From: Pseudomonadota bacterium
GTDB lineage: Bacteria; Myxococcota; Myxococcia; Myxococcales; Myxococcaceae
Direction: 5' to 3'
Assembly: GCA_023424585.1 (NCBI GenBank)
Contig: JAFADT010000013.1
Coordinates: 1 to 5,593, forward strand
DNA: 5,593 nucleotides
In this document: positions 1 to 5,593 of the stretch, in pieces
Layout: every line of letters begins with the position of its first letter
How positions within the stretch are numbered: the first letter of the stretch is position 1
Notes under the pieces: model-generated
What the model saw: only the letters and a program-made list of their open reading frames with translations
Databases searched by the model: none
What the model was told of the DNA's origin: nothing
Position numbers and translations under genes: made by a program

Positions 1-914
1 CCTCCGCCCGCGCCGCGACCCGGTCCGCCGCGCCCCAGACGCCGCGTGGGAGGTCCTCCCGCGCGCCGGAGGTGGCCCTCACGCACGGCGACCGCGTGCT
101 GTTCCCCGAGTCCGGCCTGACGAAGGCGGACGTGTTCGCGTACTACGAGCAGGTGGCGCCGCTGCTGCTCCCCGTGCTCGCGGACCGCCCCCTGGCCCAC
201 CAGCAGTGGCCCGCGGGGATCCAGGCCCCGGGCTTCTTCCGGCACGAGCTGTCCGGCATCCCGCCGTGGATGCCCACGCTGCGCGTGCGCCACGAGGACA
301 AGACGCTGCGCCACGTGAACGTGAAGAGCACGTCCGCGCTGCTGTGGCTCGCCAACCAGTCCGCGCTGACGCTGCACATGTGGCTGTCCCACGCGCCCCG
401 GCTGGCGCAGCCGGACTTCGTGGTGTTCGACCTGGACCCGGGGAAGGGCGGCTGGAAGGACCTGGTGAAGGTGGCCACCCTGCTGCACGCGCGCCTGGAC
501 GAGCTGGGGCTCAAGGCCTTCCCGAAGACCTCCGGCAAGCGCGGCCTGCACGTGCTGGTGCCCCTGGCGCCGGGCCACACCTACGCGCGCACCCAGGCGT
601 TCGCGGACGCGCGGGCGCGCGAGCTGGCGGAGGAGCTGGGCGACATCGCCACCACGGCGCGCTCCATCCGCGAGCGCGGCGGGCGGCTCTACCTCGACGC
701 GGGCCAGAACGCGCGCGGCAAGACGGTGGTGGCGCCCTACTCCCTGCGCGCCGTGGAGGGCGCGCCCTTCTCCGCGCCGCTCGACTGGAGCGAGGTGACC
801 GGCCGCCTGGACCCGCGCCGCTTCCGCCTGAAGACGCTGAGGAGGCGCCTGGACGCCGTGGGGGACCTGTTCGCCCCCGTGCTCCGGGTAAAACAGGTGC
901 TGCCGGACGGGTGA
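1..914 (+). CDS. ligD: DNA ligase D, C-terminal polymerase (PolDom/AEP primase-type) domain; 5'-partial
   Basis: This is the polymerase module of the bacterial non-homologous end-joining ligase LigD, which fills gaps and adds nucleotides, often ribonucleotides, at Ku-bound double-strand breaks. Numbered from the GTG at 72, the visible active-site set is H102 (LHMW), the metal-binding pair D120 and D122 (FDLDPG), S154 and H160 (SGKRGLH), the third metal aspartate D209 (YLDAGQN) and R226 (YSLRA). Their spacing agrees with known LigD polymerase domains. R8 and K18 sit where the 5'-phosphate-binding basic residues are expected. The frame has no stop from base 3 to 72, and the 23 upstream codons form an Ala/Arg/Ser/Pro-rich linker ending in PE. 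The GGAGG before GTG72 overlaps that codon, so it cannot serve as its ribosome site. I therefore call a 5'-truncated multidomain LigD with the polymerase last, as in Pseudomonas-type LigD. A stand-alone polymerase is less likely. The ligase and nuclease domains are presumably to the left, and no ku gene is visible. Confidence 0.9.
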   Translation, partial: SARAATRSAAPQTPRGRSSRAPEVALTHGDRVLFPESGLTKADVFAYYEQVAPLLLPVLADRPLAHQQWPAGIQAPGFFRHELSGIPPWMPTLRVRHEDKTLRHVNVKSTSALLWLANQSALTLHMWLSHAPRLAQPDFVVFDLDPGKGGWKDLVKVATLLHARLDELGLKAFPKTSGKRGLHVLVPLAPGHTYARTQAFADARARELAEELGDIATTARSIRERGGRLYLDAGQNARGKTVVAPYSLRAVEGAPFSAPLDWSEVTGRLDPRRFRLKTLRRRLDAVGDLFAPVLRVKQVLPDG

Positions 915-962
915 GCAGGCGGGGTTGACGCGCCGGGCCCTGAACGGATGTTTCCCGGAAGG

Positions 963-988
963 GCGGCGCGTGCTAGTGCCCGCGCCGC
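963..988. repeat. Perfect 8-bp GC inverted repeat just upstream of the permease start
   Basis: GCGGCGCG at 963-970 is exactly complementary to CGCGCCGC at 981-988, with a 10-base loop (TGCTAGTGCC). It ends one base before the ATG at 990 and lies 49 bases after the ligD stop. It could be an RNA hairpin that limits translation initiation of the permease, a weak terminator-like structure after ligD (there is no T-run), or a regulator site. In DNA this rich in G and C such a palindrome can also arise by chance, so function is inference. Confidence 0.35.
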
Positions 989-989
989 T

Positions 990-1943
990 ATGTCGTCCGT
1001 GACCGTCGTGCCCCCGGCCGTGAAGTCCGCGCCGCGGTGGAAGGTGTCCCTGGCCTATGCCACCTGCTTCCTCCTCTGGGGCTCCACGTGGGCCGCCGTG
1101 AAGGTGGGGCTGGAGGACCTGCCGCCCCTGCGCTTCGTGGGCACGCGCATGCTGGTGGCCGGGCTGGCGCTGCTGCCCTTCGCGCGCTCGCGCGGGACGG
1201 CGCTGGGCGACGGCACGGGGTGGCGCATCGCGGGGCTGGGCGTGCTCCAGCTCGCCGTGCCCTTCGGGATGCTCTTCGTGGCGCAGCAGTGGATTCCGTC
1301 CAGTTGGTCCGCGCTCCTCTTCTCCACCTTCCCCGTGTGGCTGCTGCTGGTGGGCCGCGTCGTCTTCCCGGATCAGCTGCTCACCCCGCGCAAGCTCCTC
1401 GCCGCGGGGCTGGGCCTGGCGGGCGTGGTGGCGCTCCAGTCCCGGGAGCTGGTGTCGCTCAGCTTCTCCGGGCAGGTGGTGCTGGGCTGCGCGATGACGC
1501 TGTTCGCGGCGTCGGTGGTGGCGGTGGCCAACGTGCTGGTGCGCCGGCACATGACGCACGTGCCGCCGCACCTGCTCGTGCTGGTGCAGTCGCTGAGCAG
1601 CGCGGTGCTGCTCCTGTCCGCGTCCGCGCTGCTGGAGTGGAACCAGCCGGCGCGCTGGACCCTGAAGGCGGTGGGCGCGCTCCTGTACCTGGCGCTGGGA
1701 GGGACGGTGCTCACCTACCAGTGCCTGTACTGGCTCCTGCCGCGCATCTCGCTGGCGGCGCTGGGCGCCATGGCGCTCCTGGACACGCTGGTGGCGGTGA
1801 CGCTGGGCGTGGCCCTCCTGGGCGAGCCGCTCACGCCGTCCCTGCTCACCGGCGGCGTGCTCATCCTCACGGCGGCGGCGCTCGCCAACCGCGACGAGGC
1901 TCCGGAGGCGAAGGTCCCCCCGGAAGCCCCGCCCACGACGTGA
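990..1943 (+). CDS. EamA/DMT-superfamily permease (10 TM drug/metabolite transporter family)
   Basis: This is a 317-residue inner-membrane protein with ten predicted hydrophobic helices in two five-helix halves, the usual size and layout of EamA (formerly DUF6) transporters. Helix 1 carries the family signature LLWGSTWAAVKVGL. An arginine follows at the start of helix 2 (RFVGTRML). The second half begins near FSGQVVLGCAMTL and ends with the typical LLGEPLTPSLLTGGVLIL pattern of helices 9-10. The cytoplasmic tail is short and Pro/Glu/Ala-rich. Substrate cannot be read from sequence: relatives export or import amino acids, nucleosides or other metabolites. An in-frame ATG at 948 would add 14 Arg/Ala-rich residues with no family character. 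I prefer ATG 990, although neither has a clear Shine-Dalgarno; GGAAGG at 957-962 is too far upstream of 990. The gene is co-directional with ligD, 75 bases downstream, and converges on the next gene with one base between the stops. Confidence 0.88.
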   Translation: MSSVTVVPPAVKSAPRWKVSLAYATCFLLWGSTWAAVKVGLEDLPPLRFVGTRMLVAGLALLPFARSRGTALGDGTGWRIAGLGVLQLAVPFGMLFVAQQWIPSSWSALLFSTFPVWLLLVGRVVFPDQLLTPRKLLAAGLGLAGVVALQSRELVSLSFSGQVVLGCAMTLFAASVVAVANVLVRRHMTHVPPHLLVLVQSLSSAVLLLSASALLEWNQPARWTLKAVGALLYLALGGTVLTYQCLYWLLPRISLAALGAMALLDTLVAVTLGVALLGEPLTPSLLTGGVLILTAAALANRDEAPEAKVPPEAPPTT

Positions 1944-1986
1944 CTCAGAACGGCAGGGGCAGCGAGTACGCCGTGCCGTTCTGCGT
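1943..1986. terminator. Candidate bidirectional hairpin at the convergent gene junction
   Basis: ACTCAGAACGGCA at 1943-1955 pairs with TGCCGTTCTGCGT at 1974-1986 in 12 of 13 positions. The inner ten pairs (1946-1955 with 1974-1983) are perfect, around an 18-base loop. The structure begins at the last base of the permease stop codon and covers the stop and the last 13 codons of the opposing FG-GAP gene, so it would form at the 3' end of both transcripts. No T-run follows on either strand, so it is not a classical intrinsic terminator. It may protect 3' ends or help pausing with Rho. Its position at the exact junction is the main argument for function. Confidence 0.42.
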
Positions 1987-4900
1987 GCCGGTGCGGTAGC
2001 TCCTCGGCGCGCCGATGACGACCGACGGCGGCGAGCCTCCGGAGCCGGGGACGACGGCGATGGACTGGCCCAGGTAGGAGCGCTCGGCGCCGTCGCCCAC
2101 CACCAGCAGGAAGGGCGACAGCGGGCCGGTGGACTTCGCGCCGCCGGCGAAGAGGAACGCCGCGCCGTCACCGTCCGAGGCCACCGACGCGTTGGGCGCG
2201 CCCACCCACAGGTCCGGCACGCCGTCGCCCGTGAGGTCCCTGCCGCCCGCCAGCGACGTGCCGAAGCTCACGGCGCGGGCGCGGTAGGTGAGGCTCAGCG
2301 GGGCCAGGTTGCCCACGTCCAGCACCGTCTCCCCTGTGGCCGGAGGGGTGAGCTTGGAGGTCTGGAGGAGCAGCACCGCCTGCTGGCTCACGCCGTCCAC
2401 CAGGTAGTTGTTGGCGCTCACCGCGAGGTAGTCCGCGCCGGAGGTGCCCAGGAACCTGCCCGCGCGCGCGGTGGCCACGCCCAGGTTCATCAGCGCGCGC
2501 CCCACCTCCGTGTCTCCGGCGATGCGCACGGTGGCCCCGACCTTGCGGCCACCACACTTCGCGCCGCCCGCGTCGAAGCCGTAGGCGATCACGATGCCCG
2601 AGTGCGAGCTGTCCGAGTAGCGCCACGCCACCTCCTCGCAGCCGTCCCCGTTGAGGTCTCCCACCGCGGCGATGGCGGAGGTCGTCGGCATCGCCGTGTC
2701 GGCCCAGCCCCCTGACGCGGGCATGGGGTTGGTCGGCCAGGACCAGACCGGGTCGCACGCCAGCGTCATCTTCGCGAGCGACGCGTCCTCGGGCGCGCGG
2801 CCCAGGAACACGTCCATGCCGCGGTCGCGCAGCACGGCCACGTCCTGCTTGCCGTCGCCGTTGAAGTCGAAGCCGCCCACCACGCCCCGGCCGAGGGTGG
2901 TGCGCTTGCAGCGGGTGTTGGCCGGGTCGTGGCAGCCGGTGACCACGGACGGCGCGAACACGCGGTAGGCGCGCTTGAAGGTGCCGTCCGCCTGGCCCAG
3001 CGACACCAGCAGTCCGCCCAGGGACTGCGTGGCCGTCGTCATGCAGGCGTTCTGCACGTAGGGGTCGCGCTCGGCCACGGCGGAGGTCGTGGCCGGGATG
3101 ACGAGCGCCGTGGCGCCCGCCACCATGTCCGGCCGGCCATCGCCGTTGAAGTCCGTGAACGCCACGTCCACGCCCACGTTGCGGCCGCCGTGCCACGGGG
3201 AGCTGGCGCCCTCGCCGGCCACGATGGCCTTCCCGGGCTCCTCGGTGTCGAAGGTGTATGCGCGGCCCACGGTCATGTCCGCGCCGTCGTTGTTGGGGCC
3301 CGGGCCGGAGAAGCCCGGCGAGCCCACCAGCGCCATCACCTTGCCGTTGAGGCGCGACACCGCCACGGTCTCACCGAAGCGCTCCACGCTGGCCTTCGCC
3401 GTCACGTCCATGCCGCTGCGCGACCAGTCCGCGATGGACGCACTGGCCCGGGTGAAGACGTCCACGCGGCCGACGAAGGCGCCGGCGGTGGAGGACGCGC
3501 GTCCGGAGAAGGCCGCCAGCGCCGGGCCGGACGGCAGGTTCCACGTCGCGAGGCCCGCGCCCAGCACCTCCGCCTTCGCCGCGCCGCCCAGCGCCGCGAG
3601 CGGCTTGTTCATCACCGTGTCCTTCGACAGGCCGGTGAGCGGATACACCAGCACCTTGCCCGCGTTGCCCAGCGTCGTCGTGCCCTCCGTCACCGCCGCG
3701 TACGGCGCGCCCAGGAGCAGCTCCGGCCCCGGCGTGTCGTCCACGTCCATCACCGCCCAGCTGCGCGTCGCGGTGATGCTCCGCGCGTCGCCATAGAAGC
3801 GCGCGAAGGCGCTCGTCAGCGGCACCGTCGCGGGGTTCACCTTCGTCGGATCCTCCGCCAGCGTGACGCCGCGCAGGTCGAACAGGTACGCGCCGCCCGC
3901 GTCCTGCGCCGCCGCCACGCCCCCCGACGTGCGCAGGTCCGGCGCGTCCGCCTTGTCCGCCATCACCACGAGGAACGGCGGCCGGTTGCCCTCGCCGGGG
4001 ATGGCGCCCAGGCGGAAGGTGCCCTCGTTGGCCATCGCCTCCACCGCGGTGTTGGACACCAGCACGTACAGGTCCGGCACGGAGTGATAGCGCGGCGCCG
4101 TGCCGCGCGCGAAGTACACCGCCACGGCCATCTGCTGCCCGTTGGCGCTGCCGTCCGCGTTGAAGCGCGTCAGCCGGTTCAGCGCCGCCAGGTCCGGGCG
4201 GCCGTCGTCATTGAGGTCCGCCACGACGAGGGCGCGGCCCAGCTCCGTGGTGCTCTTCAAGGTGAACGCCCCCGCCTTGTCCAAGTCCTGGCCCCCCAGG
4301 CGCACCGCCGGCAGGTCCGGGACGGGCTGTCCCCTGGCGAGGATGAAGATGTCGATGACGCCGCGCCGGCTGATGCCGGAGAGGGTGGACAGGTCCGCGC
4401 CCGGCGAGCCCACGAACAGGTCCATGTCGCCATCGCCGTCCGCGTCCGCGATGGCCATGCCCGTGCCGAACCCGCCCCGCCCCAGGCCGGTGAGCGCGGC
4501 CCTGAGCAGCGTGGGGCCCTGCCCCGGCTTGAACGTGTAGAGGTACACCGCGCCCGAGTCACCGATGGTGACGTCCGCGGCCGGCGAGGAGACCGCCAGG
4601 TCCGCGATCCCGTCGCCATCCAGGTCGCCCGCGGCCAGCATGTCGCCGAAGAGCGCGCCCTCCGTCTCGCCCGTCAGCACCCAGGTGGGCTTCGCGGGCA
4701 GGCCGGACGCGCTGCCCTTGTAGATGAACACCGCGCCGCCCGTGGGGCGCGACAGCTCGCTCTCGCGCTGGCCCACCGCCAGGTCCTGGATGCCGTCGCC
4801 GTCGAAGTCCGCCGTCACCAGCGTGGCCACGTCCGACAGCTTGCCGTGCGGCAGCAGGGGCCGCGTCAGCTCGTCCAGCACGCGCACCGTCACCGGGGCC

Positions 4901-5593
4901 GTATCGCCGGTGAAGACGTCCCTGGCCTCCAGCACGGCGGTGCCCTTCGCGCCCGCCTCCAGGACGATGCGGCCGTTCACCAGGGAGCCGGGGCCGGACT
5001 TCTTCGTCCACGTCACCGTATCCGAGCCCCCCGCGGTGCCCAGCGGCGCGGACGCGCCCGACGGCACGCCCAGGTACACCGGGTCGCCCACCAGCTTCGC
5101 GGCCTTGCTCACGGTGTACTGGAGCACCGCCGTGTCGCCGGACTTCGTGTCGCGCACGGTGATGACGTCCAGCGCCTCCACCTTCCCCGCCGTGTAGAGG
5201 CCCGTGTCGCTGAGCGTGGCGCCGGAGCCATTGGAGGTGAGCGTGAAGGTCGCCGTGCCCACCAGTCCGTCGATGCGGATCTGAAAGGACGTCCCAGGCT
5301 GGAGCATCGCGCGCGCGGGCGCGACGCCGAAGCCGGCGATCACCTTCACCCGCACGCTGGCGGAGCCGCCGCACTGCTCGTCCACCACCGTCAGCGTGTC
5401 CTCCGCGGGCGTGGCACCCGCGACGAAGCGGTTGCCGCGCACGTCGCCGGACGAGCCGCCCGCCTCCACGCGGAAGGAGTAGTGGCCGCTGCCGCCGCCG
5501 GCCGTCAGCGTGGCCACGTCCCGGGTGCGCACCGTCGTGGGCTCCGCCGACAGCGTCAGCGGGGCGAGGCCCTCGCAGGGGCCCACGTAGGGA
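1945..5593 (-). CDS. FG-GAP/VCBS repeat protein with N-terminal Ig-like domains, secreted or surface; 5'-partial
   Basis: This is a very large extracytoplasmic-type protein, with 1213 codons from the GTG at 5586 to the TGA at 1945-1947. The frame stays open to the right edge (Pro-Tyr precede that GTG), and no signal peptide is seen after it. The real start and export signal, perhaps a lipoprotein signal, therefore probably lie just outside. Residues 9-238 form three tandem Ig-like domains of about 76 residues. Residues 249-1213 hold about fourteen FG-GAP-type blades with calcium-loop motifs DxDxDGxxD, starting at D260, D321, D381, D457, D812, D907, D977 and D1117, plus a degenerate copy at D614. 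Typical blade text such as LAVSSPAAD, FVGSPGAD and WVGAPNAS follows. FG-GAP propellers in integrins and bacterial surface proteins bind calcium and ligands or carbohydrates. The partner here is unknown; adhesion or outer-surface binding is inference. No enzyme domain is visible. Confidence 0.9.
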   Translation of the reverse strand, partial: PYVGPCEGLAPLTLSAEPTTVRTRDVATLTAGGGSGHYSFRVEAGGSSGDVRGNRFVAGATPAEDTLTVVDEQCGGSASVRVKVIAGFGVAPARAMLQPGTSFQIRIDGLVGTATFTLTSNGSGATLSDTGLYTAGKVEALDVITVRDTKSGDTAVLQYTVSKAAKLVGDPVYLGVPSGASAPLGTAGGSDTVTWTKKSGPGSLVNGRIVLEAGAKGTAVLEARDVFTGDTAPVTVRVLDELTRPLLPHGKLSDVATLVTADFDGDGIQDLAVGQRESELSRPTGGAVFIYKGSASGLPAKPTWVLTGETEGALFGDMLAAGDLDGDGIADLAVSSPAADVTIGDSGAVYLYTFKPGQGPTLLRAALTGLGRGGFGTGMAIADADGDGDMDLFVGSPGADLSTLSGISRRGVIDIFILARGQPVPDLPAVRLGGQDLDKAGAFTLKSTTELGRALVVADLNDDGRPDLAALNRLTRFNADGSANGQQMAVAVYFARGTAPRYHSVPDLYVLVSNTAVEAMANEGTFRLGAIPGEGNRPPFLVVMADKADAPDLRTSGGVAAAQDAGGAYLFDLRGVTLAEDPTKVNPATVPLTSAFARFYGDARSITATRSWAVMDVDDTPGPELLLGAPYAAVTEGTTTLGNAGKVLVYPLTGLSKDTVMNKPLAALGGAAKAEVLGAGLATWNLPSGPALAAFSGRASSTAGAFVGRVDVFTRASASIADWSRSGMDVTAKASVERFGETVAVSRLNGKVMALVGSPGFSGPGPNNDGADMTVGRAYTFDTEEPGKAIVAGEGASSPWHGGRNVGVDVAFTDFNGDGRPDMVAGATALVIPATTSAVAERDPYVQNACMTTATQSLGGLLVSLGQADGTFKRAYRVFAPSVVTGCHDPANTRCKRTTLGRGVVGGFDFNGDGKQDVAVLRDRGMDVFLGRAPEDASLAKMTLACDPVWSWPTNPMPASGGWADTAMPTTSAIAAVGDLNGDGCEEVAWRYSDSSHSGIVIAYGFDAGGAKCGGRKVGATVRIAGDTEVGRALMNLGVATARAGRFLGTSGADYLAVSANNYLVDGVSQQAVLLLQTSKLTPPATGETVLDVGNLAPLSLTYRARAVSFGTSLAGGRDLTGDGVPDLWVGAPNASVASDGDGAAFLFAGGAKSTGPLSPFLLVVGDGAERSYLGQSIAVVPGSGGSPPSVVIGAPRSYRTGTQNGTAYSLPLPF
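1948..3384 (-). repeat. Second FG-GAP block, about seven blades (putative beta-propeller 2)
   Basis: Residues 735-1213 again divide into about seven units. Calcium loops are at 3127-3153 (DFNGDGRPD), 2842-2868 (DFNGDGKQD), 2632-2658 (DLNGDGCEE) and 2212-2238 (DLTGDGVPD). The first, fifth and last units keep FG/GAP-like text (FGETVAVSRLNG with LVGSPG; ADYLAVSANNY; YLGQSIAVV with VVIGAPRS) but lack the acidic loop. Six of the protein's eight visible cysteines fall in this block. The protein ends directly after the final blade strand, with no C-terminal sorting domain visible. Confidence 0.58.
3451..4842 (-). repeat. First FG-GAP block, about seven blades (putative beta-propeller 1)
   Basis: Residues 249-712 divide into seven units that each end in a G-G-A-V-x-I/L-Y type strand, for example TGGAVFIYKG, SGAVYLYTF, GGAYLFDLRG and AGKVLVYPLTG. 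Calcium-loop motifs are at 4783-4809 (DFDGDGIQD), 4600-4626 (DLDGDGIAD), 4420-4446 (DADGDGDMD) and 4192-4218 (DLNDDGRPD), with a degenerate DVDDTPGPE at 3721-3747. Blades 5 and 7 have no acidic loop but keep the surrounding pattern. Seven blades match the closed propeller seen in integrin alpha heads. Blade limits are approximate. Confidence 0.6.
4873..5562 (-). repeat. Three tandem Ig-like (BIg-type) domains at the N-terminus of the FG-GAP protein
   Basis: Residues 9-83, 84-160 and 161-238 (from GTG 5586) are three diverged copies of one beta-rich unit. Each ends with the same strand pattern: VVDEQCGGSASVRVKV, VRDTKSGDTAVLQYTV and ARDVFTGDTAPVTVRV. Copy 2 carries LSDTGLYTAG, a motif common in bacterial Ig-like group 2 style domains. 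Such modules usually act as stalks that hold a binding domain away from the cell surface. The exact Pfam family cannot be fixed by eye. Confidence 0.65.

Noticed and set aside
206..928. A 240-codon + strand open frame overlapping ligD
   Set aside because: It is an Arg/Ala/Gly/Pro-rich out-of-frame shadow of the real gene, caused by high GC, with no recognisable domain.
952..960. Short palindrome TTCC-C-GGAA as an operator
   Set aside because: Its four-base arms with no extension are too short to support a site.
925..976. TTGACG (925-930) and TGCTAG (971-976) as a sigma-70-type promoter for the permease
   Set aside because: The two boxes are 40 bases apart. No good -10 lies 16-18 bases after TTGACG, and no good -35 lies 17 bases before TGCTAG.
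1037..1999. A 320-codon open frame overlapping the permease
   Set aside because: It is low-complexity Gly/Ala/Arg/Pro in another frame. The permease frame has clear membrane helices and family motifs.
2168..3196. A 342-codon - strand open frame in a second frame of the FG-GAP gene
   Set aside because: Its Arg/Gly/Ala-rich translation is a frame-shifted shadow. The main frame keeps intact calcium-loop motifs through the same region.
3089..3796. A 235-codon + strand open frame antisense to the FG-GAP gene
   Set aside because: It has Ser/Pro/Ala/Thr-rich shadow composition, shows no domain, and lies opposite a well-supported repeat protein.
2212..4809. Recurring GCCGTCGCCGTTGAAGTC-like DNA as a CRISPR or dispersed repeat
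   Set aside because: The copies are irregularly spaced, variable and in frame. They simply encode the repeated calcium loops of the FG-GAP blades.
1..5593. Mobile element, prophage, defence island or horizontal-transfer signature
   Set aside because: I see no transposase, integrase, terminal repeat, tRNA gene or composition shift. Base and codon use look uniform across the three genes.

Overview
The window is a high-GC stretch (strong G/C bias at third codon positions) holding three genes and almost no non-coding DNA. The mix of a LigD-type end-joining polymerase, a DMT permease and a very long FG-GAP/VCBS surface protein, together with the codon use, suggests a myxobacterium of the Myxococcus/Corallococcus kind. 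That is an inference from gene content and composition, not from a marker gene.

Layout. (1) Positions 1-914, + strand: the C-terminal polymerase (archaeo-eukaryotic primase-type) domain of a multidomain DNA ligase D. The frame is open to the left edge, so the gene starts outside the window. (2) Positions 915-989: a short spacer containing a perfect 8-bp GC inverted repeat that ends one base before the preferred start of the next gene. (3) Positions 990-1943, + strand: a ten-helix EamA/DMT-family permease. (4) Positions 1945-5593, - strand: a giant secreted or surface protein with three tandem Ig-like domains followed by about fourteen FG-GAP-like blades, which I read as two seven-bladed beta-propellers. 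Its frame is open at the right edge, so the signal peptide and start lie just outside. The permease and the FG-GAP gene converge with one base between their stop codons. An imperfect 13-bp inverted repeat sits exactly on that junction and is the best candidate for a shared terminator.

The three genes show no obvious common pathway: DNA end joining, small-molecule export or import, and a cell-surface or secreted adhesin/structural protein. ligD and the permease could be co-transcribed, but nothing links them functionally. I see no mobile element, RNA gene, CRISPR array or defence cassette. The most interesting material is the double-propeller architecture, with its uneven calcium-loop and cysteine distribution, and the hairpin at the convergent junction. 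I do not see a clearly new biological system here.
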